A DNA stretch of 46,069 nt, taken from the NCBI GenBank assembly GCA_022340865.1, contig JAJDNC010000067.1, forward strand, positions 1 to 46,069. The letters run 5' to 3'. Below the pieces are notes generated by a model. That model made no database searches, was not told the DNA's origin, and worked only from the letters and a program-made list of their open reading frames with translations. The stretch is from Gemmatimonadota bacterium (GTDB taxonomy: Bacteria > Gemmatimonadota > Gemmatimonadetes > Longimicrobiales > Gaopeijiaceae). A program made the translations under genes and the position numbers. Shown here one piece after another: positions 1 through 7,400 of this stretch. Position 1 is the first letter of the stretch. Every line of letters starts with the position of its first letter.

Positions 1-261
1 CGCCGGCCGGGCGATGGCCTTCGGCGGCGGCGGAATCTCGATGTCCGGCGGAAGAGTCACGCTCTCCAGCTCGGTCTGCTTGAACGAGATGTCCGCGGCC
101 GAGAGCTGGGGCCAGAACGCGAACGCGCTGAAGTGCACCAGGGTGGCCGCGATCATGGATCCCCAGAGCCACGTGCCGAAGGACCTCTTGAGACGGTCGT
201 TCGCCGTCTCGGCAAGCTCCTCGACGGGCCTGCCCGACGGATGGGCTTCCATGGCGCTCAT
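1..261 (-). CDS. TonB-like energy transducer, N-terminal part (runs off left edge)
   Basis: The first 87 codons of a minus-strand gene are visible; the rest lies beyond the window. About 29 polar residues are followed by one hydrophobic segment (about residues 31-50, from TWLWGSM to AFAFW), then an acidic stretch and a Pro-rich run (PPDIEIPPPPKAIARP). A single N-terminal helix followed by Pro-rich sequence is the usual start of TonB proteins, which carry proton-motive force from the inner membrane to outer-membrane receptors. The start at 261 has AGAGGGA just upstream; a second in-frame ATG lies at 252. The C-terminal TonB domain cannot be checked, so the call rests on layout and composition. 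Confidence 0.65.
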   Translation of the reverse strand, partial: MSAMEAHPSGRPVEELAETANDRLKRSFGTWLWGSMIAATLVHFSAFAFWPQLSAADISFKQTELESVTLPPDIEIPPPPKAIARPA

Positions 262-363
262 TGTCGTTCCCTCTGCCTTTGCATCTTGGGATGTCGATGG
301 TCAGGCGGTGCACCCTCTTCTCAGAGACAGCTTCCGGTTGGGGAGCTGACCTCCCTCGGGGTT

Positions 364-385
364 TTCTACTAAAGTTCTCGTAGAA
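364..385. promoter_or_regulatory. Imperfect palindrome, possible repressor operator
   Basis: TTCTAC and GTAGAA form 6-bp inverted arms separated by 10 bases. The inner bases are partly symmetric as well. It lies between the divergent TonB-like and padR genes. The CTAC/GTAG core resembles BlaI/MecI-type operators, which often sit near TonB or M56 genes in this kind of genome, but no BlaI gene is visible here. Confidence 0.3.
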
Positions 386-493
386 TAGATGGTGATGCCG
401 AGCCGGTCTGTCAACGAAAGTCTTAGTAGTTCGTGCCGGGGCGCGAGTGAGAAGGGGGTCGCCGCAGGGTCCGCGGACCCTATCTCGCCATCC

Positions 494-536
494 TTGACCT
501 GCCGCCGTCCGCGCACTATATCGTGTTACGATATAG
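494..536 (+). promoter_or_regulatory. padR promoter with overlapping operator
   Basis: TTGACC (494-499) and TATATC (517-522) are separated by 17 bases, a good housekeeping promoter. A perfect 9-bp inverted repeat (CTATATCGT, spacer GTT, ACGATATAG; 516-536) covers the -10 element and the expected start point near 529. This is the expected layout for autorepression by the PadR protein encoded next. The predicted transcript starts downstream of the distant ATG at 389, so that ATG cannot be the padR start if this promoter is used. Confidence 0.75.
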
Positions 537-562
537 CACACCGGCTATCCAAGGGGCAGACC

Positions 563-922
563 ACGGGATCGACGAGCCAGACCAGCGCGCCGCCGCTGAG
601 CGAGGCGGTGTTCCAGGTGCTGCTGGCACTGGCGGACGGGGCGCGCCACGGCTACGGCGTCATGCAGGAAGTGGAGCAGCGCACCGGCGGGCGCGTGCAT
701 CTCGGGCCAGGCACCGTCTACGGCGCCATCAAGCGGCTCAGGGCTCAAGGCCTGGTAGAGGAAACCGATGCGGTATCGGCTCCCGAGGACGACGAGCGGC
801 GCCGCTACTACCGGCTCACCGAAGCGGGGCGGCGGGTGGCGGTGGCGGAAGCACGCCGTCTCGAACGGCTCCTGGAGGCTGCTCGGCAGAAGGACCTCCT
901 GCCCCGCGAGGGACCGGCGTGA
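563..922 (+). CDS. PadR-family transcriptional regulator (apparent ACG start)
   Basis: Small winged-helix repressor of the PadR family. From residue 12 (PLSEAVFQVLLALADG, then RHGYGVMQEV) it shows the family's first helix and conserved HGY motif. The recognition helix region (GPGTVYGAIKRL) and wing (RRYYRLTEAGRR) follow, with a C-terminal helix for dimerisation. No ATG, GTG or TTG lies in frame between the promoter and the domain. The best start is ACG at 563, six bases after AAGGGG (551-556), giving 119 aa, a normal PadR length. Its stop overlaps the GTG of the next gene (GTGA at 919-922), so the two are cotranscribed and probably translationally coupled. The inverted repeat at 516-536 suggests autoregulation. 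Family is certain; the start codon is inferred. Confidence 0.88.
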   Translation, partial: TGSTSQTSAPPLSEAVFQVLLALADGARHGYGVMQEVEQRTGGRVHLGPGTVYGAIKRLRAQGLVEETDAVSAPEDDERRRYYRLTEAGRRVAVAEARRLERLLEAARQKDLLPREGPA

Positions 923-3432
923 GCGGCGGTCCCCGCGGGCGCTCCCCCGCGGAGCGGTTGTACGGCCTGGTCTTGTCCCTCTACCCGGACGGCTTCCGAG
1001 CGGAGTACGGACGGGAGATGATCCGGACGTTTCGGGACTGGCGGTCCCATCGCGCACCCGGTCCCGCGGCGAGGCTTCGCTTCTGGGCCGACGTCCTTTG
1101 GGACGCCGTGGTGAGCGTGCCGCGCGAATGGGTTCGCTCGGTCCGCCACCCGTCCTCCGACCACCGCGATTCGAACGCGCCCTACACGTCCGCGGCCGTC
1201 GCGGCGCTCGCAGTGTTCTTCCTTTATGTAGCGACGCTGGCGCCCACCATCGGGTTCTGGGACTCGGGCGAATACGTGGCGGCGGCCCACATCCTCGGCA
1301 TCCCCCATCCGCCGGGCAGCCCGCTGTTCGTCCTCCTGGCGCATGCGTGGGAGAGCCTGCTGGCACCCACGGGCCTGCCCGTCGCGGTGCGGATCAACCT
1401 GTTCACGGCCGCGCTGATGGCCGTGGCGCACGCCTTCTGGTTCCTGGTTGTGGACCGGGCCCTGCGCGGGGCGCGCGGTGGCCGCGCTCTCCGGCGGGTC
1501 GGCGCCTGGGCAGCGGTGGTGGTCTCCGCCACCGCGTTCACCGTCTGGAACCAGGCCGACGTGACGGAAAAAGTGTACGCCATCTCCTTCTTCACCACGG
1601 CGCTTGTCACCTGGCTGGCCCTGCGCTGGCGGGATGCCGGGCGGAAGACGCGCGGCCTTGTCGTCATCGCGCTCGTGCTGGCGCTGTCCGCCACGAACCA
1701 CCTCATGGGGGTGCTGGCGGCGCCGGGACTGCTGGTGTTCGTCCTGCTCGTGGACCGGCGAACCCTGCTGCGGCCGCGCCTCTGGCTCGCCGGCGTGCCC
1801 CTCGTCGCCCTCGCCCTCTCCGTCCAGCTCTTCCTGCCCATCCGCGCTGCCGAGAACCCCGTGCTCTCGGAAGCCGATCCGACGTGCCCGTCGCTCCCCT
1901 CGGCAATGGAGAGCGTATATTCTGCTGGCCATGCCGGCTGCGTCGCGCTTTCGTCTGCCCTCACGCGCAAGCAGTACGACAAGCCGCCCATCACCCTCGA
2001 CCCCACCGTCTACCCGCAGGAGCACGTGCCCCGGAGCGCGTCGCTGATCGGCTGGCAGGTGCTCAACTACTTCCAGTACTTCGACTGGCAATGGGCGAGG
2101 TCCGTGGCCGGCCACCACACCTTGTTCGGTGGGCCCCGTCCACTGTTCACGCTGGCGTTCCTGGTCCTCGGCCTGGTCGGCCTGGCCGCGCACCGGCGGA
2201 GCGACGCCACGGGCGCCACCTACCTCGTCGTGCTGTTCGCGACATTGTCCCTCGGCCTCGTCGCGTACCTGAACTTCCGGTACGGCTTCTCCACCGGTCA
2301 CGGCCCCTATCCCATGGCCGAGGTCCGCGAGCGCGACTACTTCTTCGTCATCGGCTTCAGCGTGTGGGGTCTCTGGGCCGGCATGGGTATCGCCGCGCTG
2401 TGGGCGAAGTCCGCCTCGGCGTTGCGGAATCGGATGCGCTGGCCCCGGCTGGCCGCGGCGCCCGTGCTCTCGGTGGCGCTCCTGCCCTTTGTGCTGAACG
2501 TGCATTGGGCGTCCCGCCGGGCGGATTTCGCCGCGCGTGATTGGGCGTACAACGTCCTCATGAGCGTCCGGCCCTACGGCGTGCTCTTCACCAACGGCGA
2601 CAACGACACGTTCCCGCTCTGGTATCTCCAGGATGTGGAGGGCGTGCGCAGGGACGTGACGGTCATCGTCGGCAGCTATCTGGGCACGGCCTGGTACGCC
2701 CGCCAGATCCGCGACCTGACCCGCCCCTGCCCCCCGGGCGTCGATCCGGATCGCACACCCACGCGCATCGTCTGCCAGCGACCGTTCGTGCCCGGTGCCC
2801 TGCCGGCGGCCCTCGTACGGGCCGGCTGGACCCGGTCCACAAACCCGCCCCGGGACACCATCCTCCCCCTGTCCGACGCCCAGATCCGGCAGGTGGCACA
2901 AGGAGCGTTCGTCGCGCGCCAGCCCATGACGCTTCGTGCGGGCACCATCCACACGACCATCCAGCGGGGAACCACGCTGCTCCCGTCCGACACGTTCACC
3001 GCCACCATCCTCCAGCACACTCTCGGGCGGCGGCCCATCTACTTCATGCCTGCCTCTCCCGCCGTGCAGAAGCTCGGCCTCTTCGGCCACACCATTCGCG
3101 AAGGCATCACGTGGCGGATCGAGAACGGACCCGTCGACCAGAACACGCCCAAGGGCGTGCAGAAGCTGCCCGACAACCGCCTCACCCCCGTCGCAGGCGC
3201 CGCCATCGACCTCGACACCACCGACACGCTCGTATGGCACGTCTACCGGCGCCGTGGCCGCATCCTGGATCCATCGATGCCCTGGGTCGACGCGGCCACC
3301 ACCGACATCCTCATGCAGTACGCGTACACCAGCTTCGCCGCTGCCGAGGCGCACGAGCTCCGCGGCGACACCCAGCGCGCGGCGCAGTACGCCCGGCGAG
3401 CGGAATGGTGGCAGTCGCTGGCGAGCGAGTAA
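919..3432 (+). CDS. Permease-prefix domain fused to DUF2723 membrane protein
   Basis: 837 aa from a GTG that overlaps the padR stop. Residues about 10-72 (AERLYGLVLSLYPDGFRAEY, then GREMIRTFRDW) match the prefix domain normally found at the N-terminus of ADOP-type ABC permeases beside padR genes. A multi-spanning membrane part begins near residue 91 with the DUF2723 signature (TLAPTIGFWDSGEYVAAAH; WDSGE at 114-118), which holds the acidic residue expected of GT-C glycosyltransferases. After about ten helices a soluble C-terminal region carries GVLFTNGDNDTFPLWYLQ, seen in bacterial DUF2723 proteins. The human relative TMEM260 is a protein O-mannosyltransferase; a sugar-transfer role here is inferred. 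Fusion of an ADOP prefix to this family is unusual. Confidence 0.85.
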   Translation: MSGGPRGRSPAERLYGLVLSLYPDGFRAEYGREMIRTFRDWRSHRAPGPAARLRFWADVLWDAVVSVPREWVRSVRHPSSDHRDSNAPYTSAAVAALAVFFLYVATLAPTIGFWDSGEYVAAAHILGIPHPPGSPLFVLLAHAWESLLAPTGLPVAVRINLFTAALMAVAHAFWFLVVDRALRGARGGRALRRVGAWAAVVVSATAFTVWNQADVTEKVYAISFFTTALVTWLALRWRDAGRKTRGLVVIALVLALSATNHLMGVLAAPGLLVFVLLVDRRTLLRPRLWLAGVPLVALALSVQLFLPIRAAENPVLSEADPTCPSLPSAMESVYSAGHAGCVALSSALTRKQYDKPPITLDPTVYPQEHVPRSASLIGWQVLNYFQYFDWQWARSVAGHHTLFGGPRPLFTLAFLVLGLVGLAAHRRSDATGATYLVVLFATLSLGLVAYLNFRYGFSTGHGPYPMAEVRERDYFFVIGFSVWGLWAGMGIAALWAKSASALRNRMRWPRLAAAPVLSVALLPFVLNVHWASRRADFAARDWAYNVLMSVRPYGVLFTNGDNDTFPLWYLQDVEGVRRDVTVIVGSYLGTAWYARQIRDLTRPCPPGVDPDRTPTRIVCQRPFVPGALPAALVRAGWTRSTNPPRDTILPLSDAQIRQVAQGAFVARQPMTLRAGTIHTTIQRGTTLLPSDTFTATILQHTLGRRPIYFMPASPAVQKLGLFGHTIREGITWRIENGPVDQNTPKGVQKLPDNRLTPVAGAAIDLDTTDTLVWHVYRRRGRILDPSMPWVDAATTDILMQYAYTSFAAAEAHELRGDTQRAAQYARRAEWWQSLASE

Positions 3433-3472
3433 GGGGCTCGGCGCCTTCTCGGCAACGCTGGCGCAATCGATG

Positions 3473-3511
3473 TCTCCGTCTTCGACTTCGCATCGAAGCC
3501 CAATACGGAGA
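3473..3511. promoter_or_regulatory. Nested inverted repeats upstream of decayed padR
   Basis: TCTCCGT (3473-3479) pairs with ACGGAGA (3505-3511). Inside this, CTTCGA (3480-3485) pairs with TCGAAG (3493-3498). The structure sits 8 bases before the ATG of a broken padR-like gene. It may be its old operator or a hairpin after the DUF2723 gene. Confidence 0.35.
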
Positions 3512-3518
3512 CCTCGTC

Positions 3519-3803
3519 ATGCCGATACCCGTCTTCCTCGGCGAGTTCGAGCAATTCGTCCTCCTCGCCATCCTGCAGGTCGCCCGGGAGCTGCGGGACG
3601 ACGTGCCCGTCCACGCGCTTCGTGAGCGCCTGCAAGCGCTGCCGGCCGGGGCGTCTCGCGAGGGGCACTGTACAGGACACTCGACCGGCTGGAAGAGAAA
3701 GGTCGGGTCGTCTGGGATGTCGACGCTGAGGACGTGCCCGAGCGTGGTGGTCACCCGCGCCGCCGATTCCAGGTGACCCCGGACGGGATCGCGCTTCTGC
3801 GGG
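3519..3803 (+). pseudogene. Decayed PadR-family regulator (frameshifted)
   Basis: From ATG 3519 the frame reads MPIPVFLGEFEQFVLLAIL and continues to about 3640, a typical PadR N-terminal helix. The family sequence then continues in another frame: VSRGALYRTLDRLEEKGRVV starting at 3653, then ERGGHPRRRFQVTPDGIALL up to about 3800. A shift of one deleted or two inserted bases near 3630-3652 explains both halves. The usual C-terminal tail is missing and the sequence runs straight into a permease-prefix remnant. This is a broken copy of the padR-ADOP pair common in such genomes. A sequencing error could explain the frameshift but not the missing tail. Confidence 0.7.
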
Positions 3804-3956
3804 CCGCCCCGTCTCTTCACCCGGATCCTGACGGCCGCGCTCCCCGCCGATCGACAGGGCCGCAGCATTCTCGGAGATCTCCTCGAGGAGTGGCACGCGC
3901 GGCCGTCGGGTCGGGCACGGACAACATGGTATGCACGCGAGTGCCTTCGCGGGTGA
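3804..3956 (+). pseudogene. Remnant of ADOP-type permease prefix domain
   Basis: In one frame this reads PPRLFTRILTAALPADRQ, then SILGDLLEEWHARPSGRA, then TTWYARECLRG and a stop at 3954-3956. The pattern of PPRL, a Leu-rich helix, GDLLEE and a WYxRE motif is that of the second type of permease prefix domain at the start of ADOP/MacB-like ABC permeases. Everything after the prefix (four helices, FtsX-like domains) is missing. There is no start codon with a ribosome site, and the frame differs from the padR remnant just before it. It is the tail of the same decayed module. Confidence 0.6.
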
Positions 3957-4146
3957 TGTAGAGAGGGTCGGTGAGGTCCAGACACGGGGCGCTGGCTTGG
4001 AGGGTGATGGCGGGGATGGTGAAGGGCACCCTCCCCGTCAGGGCCGCGTCTGCGGACGGGGGAGGAACGTCGGAGATGGTGGTGGCGGCGGGGGACGCGT
4101 GGTCGCACGACGTCAAAACCGCTCCGACCATGATGAGGGGGAGCAC
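3817..4146 (-). CDS. Possible small lipoprotein, uncertain and perhaps truncated
   Basis: A minus-strand frame from GTG 4146 (or ATG 4131) starts LPLIMVGAVLTSC, which resembles a lipoprotein signal with an LTSC lipobox, followed by a Ser/Ala/Pro linker and SAPCLDLTDPLYITREGTRV. The signal is very short and lacks the usual positive N-terminus. The last 45 codons run antisense through the decayed ADOP prefix, so the end is probably not original. I do not recognise the family. The rest of the interval 3957-4456 shows nothing else convincing. Confidence 0.25.
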   Translation of the reverse strand: MLPLIMVGAVLTSCDHASPAATTISDVPPPSADAALTGRVPFTIPAITLQASAPCLDLTDPLYITREGTRVHTMLSVPDPTAARATPRGDLRECCGPVDRRGARPSGSG

Positions 4147-4456
4147 GAGTGTCCGGTCTCCGGTTGGGACCAGATTACCGAGCTGGCCGACGGACGCGAG
4201 CGCGTGAGGGAGTACCTGGACTTCACGCCTCTCTCGGCCGGCACGGGCGCCTGGAGCTGGACGGCTGGCCCCAGCGCCCATGAGATCTGGAGCTGGAATC
4301 TGGGCGGCGGAGTGCATTCAGTAGGCTGCGGGACCCCCACGATCCCGTGCCAGCTGCTTAGCCGCAACTACCGGATTGGGCCTCAGCGCGTCACGTCGCT
4401 GAAGCCTTTCCGTGCCTGGTCGGCCCGCTGCACGTCGCCTGTGGTGCGGGCCCCCC

Positions 4457-5722
4457 TCACTCCCCTTCGGCGAACAGTTGCACCAGGTTCAGGATCGTAC
4501 ACGCCGACTGGGCCAGCACGCGGGTGGAGATCCACTCCGAGGGCCCGTGGAAGTCGACGCCTCCCGCGAAGATGTTGGGGGTGGGCATCCCCATCTCGGT
4601 GAGCCGGGAGCCGTCCGTCCCCCCGCGGATGGGCTCGAGCCTGGGCTCGATCCCGGCGGCGCGCACCGCCTCGTCCAGCCGTGCGGCCACCTCGGGGTAG
4701 CGGCTCAGCACATCATACATGTTCCGGTACTGCTTCGTGATCTCGACCTTGACGTCGAGGCGGGGCTCCTCGGCCATGAGCCCCGCGCACATCTGCTCCA
4801 GCCTGCGGCCCCGCTCCTCCAGGACCTCCGTGTCGAAGTCCCGGACGATGAGCTGCAGCGTACACGAGGCGGCGTCGCCCGACGCCACGATGGGGTGGTA
4901 GAAGCCTTGCCGCCCGTCCGTGCACTCGGGCGCTTCGCCCATGGGCAGCCGGTCCAGGAGCTTCCCCATCCAGGTGAGGGCGTTCACCATCTTGCCCCGT
5001 GCCGTGCCGGGATGGACCGAGACGCCGGTGAACGTGAGCACGGCCTTGTCGGCGGAGAACGTCTCCACGTTGATCTCCCCCGTGAAGCTCCCGTCGACGG
5101 TGAAGGCCACGGGGCAGTCGAAGCGCTCCATGGGGAAGAGGTCGGCGCCCCGGCCGATCTCCTCGTCGGGGTTGAAGCACACACGGATCGTGGGCCGCGG
5201 GATGTCCGGCTCCTGCAGCAGGATCTCCAAAGCGCCCATGATGGCGGCGATGCCGGACTTGTCGTCGGCGCCCAGGAGCGTGCTCCCGTCGGTGGTGATG
5301 ATCGTGTCGCCGACGCACTCCTCCAGCTCGGGGGTATCGGCGGGATCCAGGACCACGCCATTGCCCACGTCGATGGCTCCGCCGTCGTAGTCCTCAACCA
5401 GTTGGGGGCTCACGCCGGCACCGGTGAACGCCGGCGCGGTGTCCATGTGCGCGCAGAGGCCCACCCGCCCCGGGGCCGTGCCGGGGAGCTCCGCCAGGAC
5501 GTAGCCGTTCTCGTCCATGGTGACTTCGGCCTCGCCAACGCCCTGGAGTCCCAGCTCCTTCAGCTCTTCCACCAGCCGACGTCCCAGCTCGAGCTGCTTG
5601 GCGGTGCTCGGGCACGTCTCGCTGGTCTCTTCGGACTGGGTGTCGAAGCGCACGTACTCGAGGAAGCGCTCCAGGATGCGGGTTTGGCTCAGGACGGCGG
5701 ACGGATCATCAAAGGCGCGCAC
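4457..5722 (-). CDS. pepT: Peptidase T (M20B tripeptide aminopeptidase)
   Basis: 421 aa, the usual PepT length. It releases the N-terminal residue from tripeptides in the cytoplasm using two zinc ions. Metal-site motifs are in order: CAHMDTAP (first His/Asp), TLLGADDKSG (bridging Asp), FNPDEEIGRGAD (catalytic and ligand Glu), FTVDG, and the final His in GGVDFHGPSEW. The dimerisation domain follows VDGSFTGEINVETFSA, with GVSVHPGTARGKMVNA as a conserved PepT stretch and PIRGGTDGSRL near the end. It is divergent from a peptide transporter and a second peptidase, so it probably digests imported peptides. Confidence 0.95.
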   Translation of the reverse strand: MRAFDDPSAVLSQTRILERFLEYVRFDTQSEETSETCPSTAKQLELGRRLVEELKELGLQGVGEAEVTMDENGYVLAELPGTAPGRVGLCAHMDTAPAFTGAGVSPQLVEDYDGGAIDVGNGVVLDPADTPELEECVGDTIITTDGSTLLGADDKSGIAAIMGALEILLQEPDIPRPTIRVCFNPDEEIGRGADLFPMERFDCPVAFTVDGSFTGEINVETFSADKAVLTFTGVSVHPGTARGKMVNALTWMGKLLDRLPMGEAPECTDGRQGFYHPIVASGDAASCTLQLIVRDFDTEVLEERGRRLEQMCAGLMAEEPRLDVKVEITKQYRNMYDVLSRYPEVAARLDEAVRAAGIEPRLEPIRGGTDGSRLTEMGMPTPNIFAGGVDFHGPSEWISTRVLAQSACTILNLVQLFAEGE

Positions 5723-5830
5723 GGTGGCCTCTCGGGGATGAAATAGTGTGTGCGTAGTGGTGTGACTGCGCTCCGCGGAAGATAATGGAGCCCGGCACGG
5801 GTCCGGGTCTCATGACATCGAGAGGGCCGC

Positions 5831-5859
5831 GTGCCAGAGGACTCCGCGCGCGATAGAAT
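5831..5859 (+). promoter_or_regulatory. Candidate promoter for the peptide transporter operon
   Basis: GTGCCA (5831-5836), 17 bases, TAGAAT (5854-5859), 59 bases before the POT transporter ATG. Four of six and five of six consensus bases match. The wider 196-base divergent region also has a short CCCGG/CCGGG inverted repeat. Confidence 0.4.
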
Positions 5860-5918
5860 GTGCGCGGTGTTCGGGCGTTCTCCGGGCCGCCGACAATCCA
5901 CGGATCGAGGAAACGAAC

Positions 5919-7391
5919 ATGACGACAGAGGCGCAGGCGCCTTCGCGGACCAAGGGATTCACGACCCTCTTCCTCATCGAGATGTGGGAGAGGTTCGGCT
6001 ACTACGGCATGACGGCCGTCGTCGTGCTCTTCATGGTGCAGAAGCTGGGCTACACCGACGACCGCGCCAACCTCACGTTCGGCGCGTTCGCGGCCCTGGC
6101 CTACACCGTTCCCGCCATCGGCGGATGGATCGGCGACAAGCTCCTGGGGAGCCGCCGCACGATGGTCCTCGGTGTGTTGATCCTCGCTCTCGGATACATC
6201 GGGCTCGCGATCCCGAACCATCCCGGGCTTCTCTTCCCCGCGCTGGGCTTCGTGGCGGTGGGCGGAGGCATCTTCAAGGCGAACCCCGCCAACATGATCT
6301 CCAAGCTCTACGAGGGCGACTCCGCGAAGATCGACAGCGCGTTCACGATGTACTACATGGCGGTCAACATCGGTGCGACCGCATCGCAGCTCGCGACGCC
6401 GATCATCGCCATCAAGTTCGGATGGCACTGGGCGTTCGCGGTGTGCGCGGCCGGGCTCATCGTCGGCCTCCTCAATTACGCCGTGATGAGACGCTATCTC
6501 GCGCACGTCGGCTCCGAGCCCGACTTCCAGCCCCTCAAGGTGAAGCGCCTCGCCCTGGTCCTGGTCGGCATCGTCGTCGGCATCGTGCTCGTGACGTTCA
6601 TCATTCAGAACCTCACCGTGGCACGGGGGACCGTGGTCGCCGGGTTCATCGCCATGCTCGCCATCTTCGGGATCATGATGAGCAAGGGAAGCGAGCGCGA
6701 GCGCAAGGGACTCATCGCCGTGCTGATCCTGACGGGCCTCGGCATGCTCTTCTTCATCTTCTATCAGCAGATGCCGACATCGCTCACGCTCTTCTCGCTC
6801 CGCAACGTCGACCTCGACTTCTTCGGATACCACGTGCCCGCGGGGCAGGTCCAGGCGCTGAACCCCATCTGGATCTTCATCCTGAGCCCGGGGCTCGCCT
6901 GGCTCTATACGCACCTGGGCAAGGGCAAGGGAGGGGACTTCCACATCTCCACGAAGTTCGCCATGGGCTTCGCGGTCCTGAGCATCGGGTTCTTCATCTA
7001 CGGATTCAGCGGGCACTTCGCCACCGCCGGCAAGGTCTCGTTCTGGTGGATGATCGGCGGATACGGATTCCAGTCGCTGGGAGAGCTCCTCATCAGCGGC
7101 CTCGGCCTCGCGGTCATCGCGCGCTACGTCGGGCCGTCGCTCCGCGGGTTCATCATGGGCGTCTGGTTCCTCGCCACCGGAATCTCGCAGTACCTCGGCA
7201 GCTACGTCGCGACGTACGCGAGCGTGCCCGAGAACGTGACGAATCCCATCGAAACGCTGCCGCTCTACACGAACCTCTTCGTGAAGCTGGGCATCGCGGC
7301 CGTGGTCTGCACCGTGATCGCCGCCGCGGTGATCCCGACGATGAAGAGGCTGTCGGCCGTGAGCGAGGGTCCGTGGGAGGAAGCGGCGTAG
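5919..7391 (+). CDS. POT-family proton-coupled peptide transporter
   Basis: 490 aa with about 14 hydrophobic segments. The N-terminal motif EMWERFGYYGM is the ExxERFxYY signature of proton-dependent oligopeptide transporters (PTR2/DtpT type), which import di- and tripeptides with protons. GGWIGDKLLGSRRTM is the major-facilitator loop between helices 2 and 3, and GGGIFKANPANMISKLY is the second family signature. The start has GAGG about 8 bases upstream. The next gene, a peptidase, starts 9 bases after the stop, so they form an operon of uptake and hydrolysis. Confidence 0.95.
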   Translation: MTTEAQAPSRTKGFTTLFLIEMWERFGYYGMTAVVVLFMVQKLGYTDDRANLTFGAFAALAYTVPAIGGWIGDKLLGSRRTMVLGVLILALGYIGLAIPNHPGLLFPALGFVAVGGGIFKANPANMISKLYEGDSAKIDSAFTMYYMAVNIGATASQLATPIIAIKFGWHWAFAVCAAGLIVGLLNYAVMRRYLAHVGSEPDFQPLKVKRLALVLVGIVVGIVLVTFIIQNLTVARGTVVAGFIAMLAIFGIMMSKGSERERKGLIAVLILTGLGMLFFIFYQQMPTSLTLFSLRNVDLDFFGYHVPAGQVQALNPIWIFILSPGLAWLYTHLGKGKGGDFHISTKFAMGFAVLSIGFFIYGFSGHFATAGKVSFWWMIGGYGFQSLGELLISGLGLAVIARYVGPSLRGFIMGVWFLATGISQYLGSYVATYASVPENVTNPIETLPLYTNLFVKLGIAAVVCTVIAAAVIPTMKRLSAVSEGPWEEAA

Positions 7392-7400
7392 GGGGGACGC

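Noticed and set aside
389..562. Upstream ATG extension of padR
   Set aside because: It would add 58 non-PadR residues and run through the promoter and operator; transcription is predicted to begin near 529.
808..3354. 848-codon open frame on the minus strand
   Set aside because: Antisense to the prefix-DUF2723 gene, compositionally biased and without recognisable motifs.
3931..4602. 223-codon plus-strand frame
   Set aside because: Overlaps the possible lipoprotein and the end of pepT on the other strand and shows no domain or ribosome site.
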